This document shows, in pieces, positions 40,621 through 51,783 of a stretch of DNA of 64,000 bases. The stretch covers positions 3,968,001 to 4,032,000 of the forward strand of contig CADCXC010000038.1 in the NCBI GenBank assembly GCA_902806595.1, written 5' to 3'. The DNA comes from Pyrenopolyporus hunteri (taxonomy: Eukaryota; Ascomycota; Sordariomycetes; Xylariales; Hypoxylaceae). The first letter of the stretch is position 1; each line of letters opens with the position of its first letter. A program made the position numbers and the translations under genes. The notes under the pieces were generated by a model. The model was not told the DNA's origin and made no database searches. It saw only the letters and a program-made list of their open reading frames with translations.

Positions 40621-43600
40621 TTAATATTAAATAAAATATAATTAAAATTATTAAATTTACATTAATAAACGTTTTAAAACGATGTAAATTATTAATTAAT
40701 ACGATATTTATAAAAATTATTAAAATAATTATAAAAATATTACGAAAATAAAAACGGAAATTTATAATATATATCCCGTTTATATAAAAACAACTTATAA
40801 AAATAATTTCGCCGCTTTTTTTTTATAAACTTTATTATTTTAAAAACTATAACTTAACTTTTATTTCCTTTTTTTTTATAATATTAACATAAAATATACA
40901 CTTATTAAATAAATAAATACTTAAATAAAAAAATAAATAATTATTTAAATAAATATTTATTTATTTAAATAATCCTTTAAAATTTAAATCCGTAATAATT
41001 TAAAACTAAAATAAATTTCCTATATAATTTAACGTTTAATTATTTTTAATAATTTATTTAAATATTTATTTAAATATTTAACGTATTTTTTTATTATTTT
41101 ATTATTAAACCTACCGTTTAAATTACGTTTTTTATTTATATATTAAATATATATATAATAAACATTAATAAATATAATTATTAAAATTATTATAAAAAAA
41201 AATTTAATTATTTTCGTAATTATAACTAAACGTTAATAATTATTTTTAATATAATTATCTCTACCCACTTAATTAAAATATTTAATTTTATTATTTACTA
41301 TATATTAAATAAAAATACTTCGCGTAATAATAATATTATAATAATTAATTAATTATTATAATTAATAATATTATTATTTATATTATATTTACGTTATATA
41401 TTTTATTATTAACATTTTATTCGAAGTAACTTTTTTTACATTAATTTTATATACTTATTTTTTATATATTATAAACTTCGAATAATTTTAATTTTATTTT
41501 CGAAATTAAAAAATTTTAACTATTTTAATTGTAATTAATGCATTTATACCCTATTATATTACTATTTAAATACATTTATTATAATATACGTTTTTTTAAC
41601 GAATAAAAATTTTAAGGTTTAAAAATTCCTTCGTATTTAATTAATAAAAATCCGTTAATAATTAAAATAAAACGAAATATAACCATAAAACCGCGTTTAA
41701 ATTAACCGTTTATTATTATTATCGCCTTTTAAAACCTTTAAAAAAATTATTATTAAAATCGAAATAATAAAAAAACTTAACGGTTATATTTTCCCAACGT
41801 ATTAATTATCGTACACATTAATTATATTTTTAACACCGTTCTTTATACATTAAATAAATAATAAAATTAAAATTTTTACTAAAAAAAATTAAAATATAAA
41901 AATAAATTTATCTTTAAAAAAACAATAATATAAATAAAAACCTACTTTAAAACAATATTTCGATAATATATTTATAAAATAACTTATAAAATAACGTTAC
42001 GTTTTAAACGTAAAATTAAACCTTTATCTTCGAAATTAAAAACGTACCCTATATAAAAATTCCCTTAAATAAACGCCCTTAAATTACTTTAATTAAACTT
42101 TTATTTTTTATTATTACAAACGTCGACTACTTAAAAAACATTAACGCTACATTATATTAATTAATATCGCGTCGTTTTTTTATATTTAACGTTATCGTTA
42201 AATATAAAGTTATTACTAATAATTAATCTCTTTAATAACCCGTTTTATAAAATATCGAATTATAAAATAAATACATTAACTAAAAAAACGAAAAAATAAA
42301 AAATTAAACCTTTAAAAATTTAATTAAAATAATAAACTTCGATATATTTAATTAAATAATAATAAATAATACATTAATAACGTTAAACTTATATAATCGT
42401 AAAATAAAATCGGAAATAAAAATAAATATAAACGATTAAAATAAAGTTAATAAATTAAATATAAATATATAGTTAATAAATTTCTTTTTTTTTATTTTAA
42501 TTTATTAAAAGTTAAAAATTAATTTCTTTAAAACCGTCGAATTAATTTATATCCTATTAACGAAAATAATAAAACATAACCTCGTATTACTTTTATCGTT
42601 AAAAATAACTTAAATATTAAATTTATTTTTACCGTTTTTAAATAATAAAAACAATATAAATCGCGTCTAAAATTCGAAAAAATCACTAAATTTCGTACTC
42701 TTGCTTAATTTATATTATATATTTAAAACTATGAAAATTTCTTTTATTAATTACATCGTATATTAAATTCATTTTTTAAATTAAAAAAAACTTATTTACG
42801 AAAATATATATTTATTATTTATTAAATTAAATTAATTAAACGTTATATATTCGCAACGTCGAATTTAATCTTATTATATAAAAAATTATAAATTAATAAA
42901 AACCGTTAAAAAAAATTAACATTAATTAAATCGGATATTATTACTTTAATTATAAAATAAATTTAAAAAATAAACGCAATAACTTTTTAAACTACCTCCT
43001 TTTTCGATATCATATCTATCCCCGAAAAATACACTCGAATACATTTTCCGTTTATAATAAAATCAACAATTAACTTTACTTTAAAATTAAATATTAATTA
43101 AAAAATACCTTATTCGTTAAATATTACGATTTACGTATTTTTATCGTATATATAATAAACGTTAAATCGTTTTTTTAAAATAAAATAAACGATAACCGTT
43201 ATTTAAATACTCGTTAATATTAACTAAATACTTTAAAAATTACTTTTAATATTAATTTATTCGATCGCTCGTTTTAATCGATAATCATTTAACACGTTTT
43301 TATTAATTATTAACCCATTAAATATATAAAAAAAAAAAATATTTAACTCTAAAAATAAACTTAAATAAAATATTTTAATATCGTTTCGAAATTATATCTC
43401 GTATTATATAAAATTTAAAAATAATAAAAAAATATAAAAAAATAAAATCTACTTTAATTACATCGAATTTTCGAACGTCGTCGTTTAATAAAACGTAAAT
43501 ATTAAATATTAAATAAATATTAAATTACTTTTATAATACGTTTATATAAAATCGAAAATAATAAAAAATTTTTACCGTAACATTTATTAAAACTTTTTTA

Positions 43601-46157
43601 TAAAATATATATCCCATTAAAAATATATTTTATTTTCGCGAAACGAATATTTTCGTTAAAAATTTTTCGTAAAAATTAATATTCTTTATAAATTTAAAAC
43701 GTACATAACTAACGTATTAATTAACCCTCGAAATTTAAAAAAAACCTAATTATCACGCTAAAAAAACATTTAAATAATAAAAAATTTTCCTCGAAATATA
43801 AAATATATACCGATTAATAAAAATAAAAAATTAAAATTATTTATAATAAAAAAAAATTTATTATTAAGTCGAATTAAATATTCTTATAAATAAATTAATT
43901 AAATAAAAAATTCTTCGACCGTAAAATTAAACCTTATAATTATAACATATTTTTTAACTTAATTACCGTATAAAAAATATAAAATTAAAAAAAAATTAAT
44001 AATATAAAAAATATTAAAATCTAATAAAATTAACGCTAAATGTTTTTAAATAATAAAATAATTATAAAAACGTTACGCGATACGTAAATAAAATAAAACC
44101 CCTTTTTTTCTTTTCGTTTTTTTCCTAAAATCAACCCTTTTTACATACGTCTCCCTTTTATAAATTTATATATACGCCCGAATCACACATATAAAATACG
44201 AACACTTCTATTTAATAAATATCATTTATATTATATAATAAATAATTAAAACTTCGATTAAATTTTACTAAAATATAATATAAATTAATAAATATAATTT
44301 TTTTTAAAACTTACTTTCTATTAATACTCGTATTTAAAACATAAATTAATTTAAAAATAACTAATATAAATATATTATTTTAAAAATTATTACGCTTCGT
44401 TATCGTTTAAAATACGATTCGAAAATCCCATTAACTTATTTCTAAACTATTATACATCTATATATTCGAACCGTTCCTATAATACATAACGTTAAAATTA
44501 AATAAAATTTACATAAAATTATAAAACAATATATTCGTAATATTTTATCCCCTTTAAATAACTTTATTCCCACCACTTTATTTTCTTTAATAATATAATA
44601 AAAATTCACTACTTAATATATCTTTTTAAAAAAATATCGTTTATTAATTACGTTAACTTTAATAAAAAAATTAAAACATATCGTTTTATACATTTAAATA
44701 TACGTATAAATAAATAAATTTAATTTTTATAATTATATATAACTTTTATTAACGTTAAATAATTATTATTTTAACCGTTAATATTTAATATATAACTATA
44801 AAAATTTAAACTTTTTATTTCGTCGACATTATTTAAATATTATCGAATTAATAACATTTAAAATTTCATTATACCTCCTACCCGATCTTCCCTTAAAAAA
44901 TTAATTTAAAAGAAAATTAACCCATCGAAAAATACTCGTCCTCGAATATAATATCGTATTCGTTTCTAAAATCGAATTATCGATATCTTTAAATAAAAAA
45001 ATAAACTTATTAATTACATAAAAACTTTCGACCTTATTAATAATAAATTAAATCTTAATTAAAATTAAATAAAAACTTTTAACTAAAATTTAATAAAAAA
45101 TTATTTCTTTTTTCGATTTATATCATATATTTTTCGTTTATTTATTAACGACAATTATAAATAACCTAAAATAAAAAAAAATATCGATATACTCGATTAT
45201 ATTACTTAAATTTTAATAAAAATTTAAAAAATATTTATTAATAAAATTATTAATTATATAATTAATAATTTAAATATATAATTACTTTTATTAAATTTTA
45301 TTAATATCGCCGAATTTATCAAATTAATTATACTTATTTATAACTAAAAATCAAATAAATTTTATCCCTTAATAATTATATTTATAATCGAAATTAAAAA
45401 TATTATAAATTAAAATTTATATAATATTAATCGTTAATTAATAACTATAAAAATAAATTTCAATTAAATTATTTTAATTAAATCGATTTTTAATAAATTT
45501 TAACCGTTTACATTATAATAATTAACATCGTTTTACTTTTAAAACGTATCTATACGAACTATAAAATAAAATAAAACCTTTTTCGACATTATATTATCGT
45601 ATTTAATTATCTCCATAACACTTATATAAAATACCATTATAATAACGATAAAAATAAATATTTACATCAATTTAATATATATTAAATTCGATATCGATTT
45701 AATAAATTATTATTTTAATTATATTTAATAAATATACTTAAACGTATTAAATCGATCGATACATTTAAAACAACCTTTATTTTATTATCGATATATATTA
45801 ATAACAAATAAACTATTTAATAATAATATACTTCGAATATTACGTTTAAAATAATTAAAAATTTTAAAATATAATTATTTATTATAATAAATTAAATTAA
45901 ATAACTCGAATATTAAAACTTAATAATAATATCGTAAAATAACTTCGTAAATAAATTAATTAAATAATTAATTCGAATTATATTTTAACATTTAAAATTA
46001 TAATAAAATAACTTTTAAATTTATTATAATTATAATAAAAAATAACGCTAAAATATATTATAATTATAATAATAAATAACATTAAAATTCATTAATTATT
46101 ATAATAACGATTGGCGTTAACTATACAATAAAAACGTAATATATATTTTATATAAAC

Positions 46158-46219
46158 TGTATAATCAGATTATGGAACCATGAGTTTTAGCGGTTTGGCG
46201 GTTTCGGGCATTTGGGCCA
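46158..46219 (-). repeat. Right terminal inverted repeat of the AT-rich island
   Basis: This is the reverse complement of the left repeat (core 42/47, outer 15 bp about 11/15). It carries two C-to-T changes in CpA context relative to the left copy (GCTAAAA against GCCAAAA; TTATACA against TTACACA). Composition switches from AT-rich inside to normal outside it. ATCTC is found just outside both ends (17953-17957 and 46225-46229), but this is too short and too far from the repeat edge to call a target-site duplication. Confidence 0.8.
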
Positions 46220-46276
46220 GGGTAATCTCACCTTTCTCGCTTGCTTGTATTGTACCGGCCGGGGGTACGTCCACCA

Positions 46277-46316
46277 TGGCTGGCTGGCTGGCTGGCTTAC
46301 TGGCTGGCTGTCTGTC
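46277..46316. repeat. Tetranucleotide microsatellite (TGGC)n
   Basis: Five perfect TGGC units, one TTAC, two more TGGC units and two TGTC units follow one another. A GTAG/GTAT-rich run comes next (46319-46353). Confidence 0.8.
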
Positions 46317-47870
46317 TATGTAGGTATGTATGTAGGTAGGTATGTATGTATGCCAGGACTTGCGGGACTCGACCGGCACGCAACGGCGCACAACATACCT
46401 ACACACACACGCATATTAGCCTACTTGGTAGTCTACCTTTTCAGCCCGTACCTCTCTTGTATTATGCTGTATCCGTCCTAATATCCGCTACCTCATTCCG
46501 TCCATGTCCCATCCAACCACCACACGGTAGGTAATATTCCCCCAGAAACCCACACGGATATCTACCTATGAGCACGGGTACCTACAACGCCTATCATCTC
46601 CCTTCGCAGGTGTAGCGTAACCGCCCTCTCCACTCCCTCCAACCCGTTCGGTCCAATCCGACGTCGCTTTCATCCCACGTCTGATCTCGCGATGGAGCCC
46701 GACTTCACCGCCATAAGGACGTGAACCTCGGAGGGAAAAAGGGAAAAAGGAAATTAATTCGACACATGTACGTGCTGATGCGGCTCTGCGTGACGAGTTC
46801 GACACACATACATACCTACGTACATACGCACATACACACGCACGTACACACGCATCATACATGCCTGCTAGACAGATGTATGTAGGTATGTCACGTAGAT
46901 ACCTCTTACGGTCTCGGCGCACGTAGACGTAGGGTTAGGTAGCATATCGCGGCAAAAACGCGCGCCCGCCAGTTCTCGCTTTTCGCGAGTCTGCGTTCAT
47001 GCGTCGTCCACCCTGTATTGCATACAGCCCTGATTCTGCGCGCGCGCACAACACCTTACATACCTAGGTACCTACCGACGCGCGCAGCCGGACGCATCTA
47101 AGCTACCGACCCAGACTTACCTACCTACCTACCTATCACCTACTCCTCACTTACAGGGCTGACTCGATTAGCTATCTCACGTCTCACGTCTCACGTATGT
47201 ATGTATACACCTTATATACAGCTACACATACTACACACGGCACATACCGTATCGTGCGCATATATACATACCTACATATGTATGTAGATTACCTATGTAG
47301 GTTGATGTATAGTGCTACTTACTGGACACAAGAGCAGCACGACATGCGGAAGAGTTTTCGCGCGAACTCTTTGCGCGACCATTTTTTTTGTGCGTGAATC
47401 TTTTTTTTCCCCTTTGCGCGAACCAGGAACGAAGATTTTATGGTAAACCAGTTTAGCTAAACCTTTGCTAAGCCTGCGTAACCTCCCTACCTACTCTCTT
47501 CCCTGCTCTCTATACACACATACCTATTTACCTACCTACCTACCTATACATATGTACATCATTGTATAATGCGACATGCGGATTACATACCTACCTACCT
47601 ACTTACTTACCTACCTAGATATGTAGGTATGTATATTCGATCCGGTTTTTTCCCCATCCCCTGCCCCAGGTGTACGTGAACGTCCATTCTTCCCCAAGCC
47701 GAGGCACCTGAGACGATACCTTACCTGAGCTGAGCTGACCCGGATTCTTCCCTGTGCGACATGCCCCAAGATTAACTACCACTTACCTACCACATTACTT
47801 ACCTCCCATATTACTTACCTACCTACCACATATACCCGCAGTAATAGGCACATACATACGCAGATCCTAT

Positions 47871-47950
47871 CAGACAAGACAAGACCGGACAAGGCAAGAC
47901 AAGACAAGACAAGACAAGATCAGACCAGACCGGACCAGAAAAGACAAGCC
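47871..47950. repeat. Pentanucleotide array (GACAA)n, imperfect
   Basis: Repeated AAGAC/GACAA units with point variants (GACCG, GATCA, GACCA) run for about 80 bp on the plus strand. Confidence 0.75.
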
Positions 47951-48126
47951 ATAACAAGAACGAGAACAAGGCCGACGCCACGTCAGAGAGAAGCAACAGG
48001 CTTCTCTTCGCTCGAAGCAAGTCAGGTCATCCGGTCCCGTTTCGCGCGTCACGAGTATCCGAGGAATCTACCTACCTACGTAAGGATTCCTATGCAGCTA
48101 TGCAGCTAGAACCGCATGGATCGCCC

Positions 48127-48154
<28 letters not shown>
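48127..48154. repeat. Tetranucleotide microsatellite (GTAA)7
   Basis: Seven perfect GTAA units followed by GTAG, in non-coding DNA. Confidence 0.85.
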
Positions 48155-48157
<3 letters not shown>

Positions 48158-48913
48158 GTAAGGTAATGTATCTCATTACATTATACTAGGCTAGTGTATG
48201 TATGTATGTATGTAGGCGTACCCGGGTGTCTATATCCCACCGATTCCCTTCTCACCCATTGGCCACGTCCCGTCTGCGCTGTCCATCCACGGGGGAACGA
48301 GTCCCCCAAGCTGCAGAAATACATGCATACCTGCAGAACTAGCCCGCTAACCCAATCACGGAATCGACCCTAGTCGTAGTCCAATCCGGCCTAGGATCCT
48401 CTATTCCCTGGTTCCTGTGGTTTCTTTCTCCCTTGCTTGCTATTTCCGCTTCTACTTCCCGCTTCCTGCTTTGTGCTTTCTGCTTCCACTCCGTCCGCGC
48501 GCGCGGCCGACAAGGCTACTGCCGCTGGTTGTGCTCGTGATACCACTACTGTTACTTGCTGCCCAATGGGAAAGTAACCCTCATTCTCTCCATGCCTGGT
48601 ACGGACGTCTTCCCGCGCCGTAGTCGTGCATATCGCCTTTTCAGATGACCACCAGTAGTAGTAGTAGTAATAATTATAGTAGGTGCCGTCTGCACAAGCC
48701 GCGAGGCTGAGCCTAGTCTTCCGGACCCTGTTCCTTTTTCCCTTTTTTCTTTCGGTCGCCCGGGCTGGGCTGTCGCGCGTTGCGGCCATGATTTCAGCTA
48801 CCCAACCATTACCCTTCCCGTTTCCCTGCGTCGTCTTTCCTTCTTCTTTTCCGTCTTGAGCCGTGGCTGCAAGGGAGCACATGGAAAATCCTCTTCTAGC
48901 TGACCGCCTCGTT

Positions 48914-50992
48914 CTAACCCAATCCCCCATGCGGTAAGACGCCATGACCTCCGGGGGGAACCGCGGCCTTTGCGTCGACGAAACCGATCGACGGCGGTAC
49001 GGGCGCCGCCGCAGCAGCAGCAGCAGCAATGGCAGTTGCAGTCCCCCCTCCCACTCCTGTTCCCGCGGTGCTAGCTTTGCGCCTGAGCCCACCGGCTTTG
49101 AGGCTACGAGCGCGTTGATACGCGCTCTCGATCTCGTATTCGACCGCGCAGCGGACTGTCAGGGCGCACACGGCGGGCCAGACTGTGCGCTCGCCGCGCA
49201 GGATCCAGTAGTCCAGGGTCTCGCGGGTCGGGGTCTCGAGCAGTCGGACGAAGTCGCGTGCCGTCACCTTAGGCACCAGCGTCATGCTGGACCCCGACGG
49301 CACCTCCTCGTCCACAAGAAACTTGCGGATACCCGCGGGGAGCAGGCCCAGCGTATCGAGCTGGTGTAGGCGGTGGCGGATCTCCAAACCTACCACCCTG
49401 AACAGGTGGCCCGTCATCTGGGCGCGCTTATGCCGCGCTGTGAACAGCGAGGGCCCGTGCATGTCCGACTCGAGGAAGGGGATCAGGTATGGCCGAGCCT
49501 GGCTCACTACGAAGTGGTTGACGTTGAAGAGCTGGGCGACGCGCGATAGCGGTGACTTGTGATCCTTGGCGGACGCGTGTGTCCGTGCTCGGAAGGTGTT
49601 CGCCGGCTCCCAAGGTACGATCTTGCCGTTTACGTCTTTGCACAGCACCGTCGTCCGTCTGCTTCCGTAGAGCGAGGGAGTCGAAGCGTTGGATGCGACA
49701 GCCGCGGTCCAAATTAGCTTAAAAATGTCTCGTCAGCACGGTCACTTGGCATTTTCACTCTGCGCCGAGCGATGACGGGTGGGGGTCAAGACTTGGAAGA
49801 CTTACCACATTGGGTGCGGTAATATAATTCAGCAGCGCGGGAATTCCCTCTTGCTCGGCCGTAGCCACTGTGATGTTTAAGACGCGCTTGCTTCTATTGT
49901 ACGCCTCCTCGAACGTTAGGTCGCCAACATTGTCTTTGACGCAGTCTTCCAAGACCTTCACATCAAGGAAGTAGCCTTCGTGCCAGAACCTAAGGATTCT
50001 ACGCAGCAATGTACCCCAGCTGGCACCCACGAAAGGAGTCCAGTCGTGCTTGTCGCCATGCACTTGTTGGTCGTGTGTCTGGAAAGCCGAGAGATTAATG
50101 CCGTCGCCTCTCAACACGCGGGGCAACTCTTCCTCTGTATGGATCGCCACTAAACTCGCGATGAGCGCGCCAGTTGCCATGCCCGTGATGATGCGTGGTA
50201 GTAGGCCGCGCAGGAATAGAGCTTTCACGACGCCCAGATGACACAAGCCAAAGATGGCACCACCCTGTAGCACCAGAGTGCTTCGCCCGAAGGCTTGCCT
50301 AGAATCATGCAGGAAGTCGAGCTTCCGCTGGGTAGAGAGAGTATAGGTATGGGTGTACTTGTCGTGCAGGGGCGAAGCGACTCGATGGTTAATATCTTCG
50401 ATGGCGCCAGCGACCTGCGCAATGTACTCCTCGATCAAGTACTTGGTTCCGGCGAACGCGCGATTATACAACCTTGGAGATGTAATGTTTCCGAGGTTCC
50501 GGACTAAGCCGGAGCGCACAAGATCGAGCAGAAACTGCAGGTCGTTGTTGTCGCGGGCCTCGGCGATCGAGTCGAGACGGTTGCTGATGAGCATCCAATC
50601 GTAGTAATGCGAGGAGGGATTGTTGCGCCTGCGAAGCAACGTTCCTCTCGTTAGTCTTCTTCACACCTGCACAACTCCCTTTACGCTCAGCTGTTCGGTC
50701 TTTCGGGATGTAGCGTACCAGAGATTCAATTCCTTCAGGTTATCTAGCCGCGAAGCTGCCTGTTCCCATTCCTCGTACGTCTCGGCGTCGCGTAGTGCGT
50801 CGAGCCATTCGTCCACGGGGCTCTTCGACGTCCATCGTCCCAAGAGTTTCTAGAATAAGAGAGATCGTATGAGCTGCGAGTCGCTTACTCCTCGACGCTA
50901 CGCCATGATAAGACACTCACTCTGTACCAGAATAGAAAGACCTCCAGCGCTAGAGAAAACACAGCCACGAGTACTCCCCAAATCGACTGCAT
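48914..50992 (-). CDS. Patatin-like phospholipase-domain membrane protein (Tgl3/4/5-related), catalytic motifs degenerate
   Basis: Four exons on the minus strand: 50992-50921, 50849-50719, 50628-49806 and 49717-48914, giving about 609 aa. The introns are 71, 90 and 88 nt; the second has a CTAAC branch site. An N-terminal hydrophobic helix (residues about 5-22) suggests a membrane anchor. The DUF3336-type region (about 30-170, with WRNNPSSHYYDW) precedes a patatin domain (about 184-420). The glycine-rich oxyanion loop is visible (QGGAIFGLCHLG, 189-200), but the nucleophile elbow reads GMATG (217-221), with Ala219 where the family normally has Ser. No DGG/DGS-type aspartate motif is seen where expected, before LFNVNHFVVSQARPY. 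Related proteins are triacylglycerol lipases or lysophospholipid acyltransferases of lipid droplets and ER. This one may be a pseudoenzyme or use another mechanism. The tail is Ala/Pro-rich, coded by a GCC/GCT-type run near 49004-49030, and its last part is the least certain. Confidence 0.88.
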
Positions 50993-51507
50993 TCTATCAC
51001 AACACCGCGTCGGCCGTAACCATGGACGGGAAAAGGCTGACGGCGTCAGCAAGGCGGGCTGATGGGGAAGCTGGACGTGAAAGTTAATGGTAGGCGGTTC
51101 GCTCCATTATATGCTGCTTCGGTGCGACACCTCGACGGCAACGTTGGGATGTTTAGGATTTGGGATGGGATTTGGGATGGGACTTGGCGAGGTTGGCCAA
51201 TTTCGATGGTAGGAATGAGCATTGCGTAGTTGACTTTCGTGGCTGATTTTCAGTTAATTGTACTTGTAATTTGTATAACACACCCGAGGTGCTCACGAGC
51301 GCCGAGCTAGAGGTAGGACCAGCTACTTCCCTGTACCGTAGTAGACTAACAAGCTCCCGTCATGTGTCATGTGGGTTCTACGATCGGGGACTCGGTGCTT
51401 TTAGAAGATGCATGTGAAGAAAAAGCAGCTCCAAGTCGCACGTAGGTACCCGCTAAGCTATCCCCACACCTCACCCCGGCGAAATGTACATATAAGATAC
51501 TTACCTA
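50993..51507. other. Promoter side of the patatin-like gene
   Basis: No gene is seen. This is the upstream region of the minus-strand patatin-like gene and the left flank of the MITE-like element. It has short GGGATTTGGGATGGGA-type repeats near 51152-51182. Confidence 0.5.
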
Positions 51508-51780
51508 GCAGAAGGGCGTCAAAATAAATGCCTCAGCCACATCCACCTATTTCACCAGCCACACCTGGTACTTAAGTATCCTAAATAATACTAATTGTAT
51601 TAGTTGTAACGTTATACATTATTAATATTATCACAATTAAAATTCATAGATAAATAGCATTATGGACAAGTTTTTCATATATAAGCTTTTTTTTAACGTT
51701 AGTAAATTTTAGGAACGAAAAGGCTGACGAGAAATCTAGGGGTTGGTGTGGCTGAGGCATTTATTTTGACGCCCTTCTGC
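51508..51780. mobile_element. MITE-like element with 34-bp perfect terminal inverted repeats
   Basis: 51508-51541 and 51747-51780 are exact reverse complements (34/34); the ends are GCAGAAGGGCGTC..GACGCCCTTCTGC. Similarity continues imperfectly inward (TTTCACCAGCC against TTTCTCGTCAGCC). The 3-bp sequence CTA lies directly outside both ends (51505-51507 and 51781-51783) and could be the target-site duplication; a TA duplication is the alternative. The internal 205 bp are AT-rich and have no coding frame. Size, perfect repeats and lack of a gene fit a non-autonomous DNA transposon (MITE). The perfect repeats and the absence of CpG-only composition suggest a recent insertion that escaped RIP. 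I do not recognise the family. Confidence 0.85.
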
Positions 51781-51783
51781 CTA

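Larger units (their letters stand above)
18025..46157. repeat. RIP-degraded AT-rich island with relict repeats
   Basis: About 28 kb of extremely AT-rich DNA with no open frame above 80 codons. C and G survive mainly as CpG: in 18661-18720, for example, all four C's are in CpG. CpA and TpG are scarce and TpA abundant. This is the product expected of repeat-induced point mutation, which converts CpA to TpA in duplicated DNA of many ascomycetes. The block should therefore be dead transposon sequence, probably heterochromatic. Internal relicts that can still be matched by eye are listed separately. No coding sequence can be read without correcting for the mutations. The edges coincide with a pair of inverted repeats. 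An AT-rich centromere core is an alternative, but the island is small for that and has defined ends. Confidence 0.9.
46220..48913. other. Gene-free interval rich in microsatellites
   Basis: No gene is supported. The 2.7 kb between the island and the patatin-like gene is packed with tetranucleotide and pentanucleotide arrays (TGGC, GTAT, ACCT/AGGT, GTAA, GACAA) and TACATACCTACC-type motifs. A minus-strand frame of 233 codons at 48391-49092 overlaps the end of the patatin-like gene in another frame and has a biased, repeat-like composition, so it is not accepted. Confidence 0.6.

Noticed and set aside
18025..46157. The island as a centromere
   Set aside because: It is AT-rich like many fungal centromere cores, but is only 28 kb, has sharp borders with matching inverted repeats, and nothing in the sequence points specifically to centromere function. 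It is not excluded, only unsupported.
17953..46229. ATCTC next to both island ends as a target-site duplication
   Set aside because: Five bases only, and at different distances from the two repeat edges (5 bp on both sides only if the outer limits are shifted). A chance match is likely.
18915..46400. Open frames of 60-80 codons inside or at the edge of the AT-rich island
   Set aside because: They are Ile/Leu/Asn/Lys/Tyr-rich by-products of AT-rich DNA or of repeats with unit length divisible by three; none has a domain or splice context.
48391..49092. 233-codon minus-strand frame as a gene or as the C-terminus of the patatin-like protein
   Set aside because: It overlaps the patatin-like exon 4 in another frame, and its composition (runs of Leu/Arg, Tyr and charged residues from microsatellites) does not look like a protein under selection.
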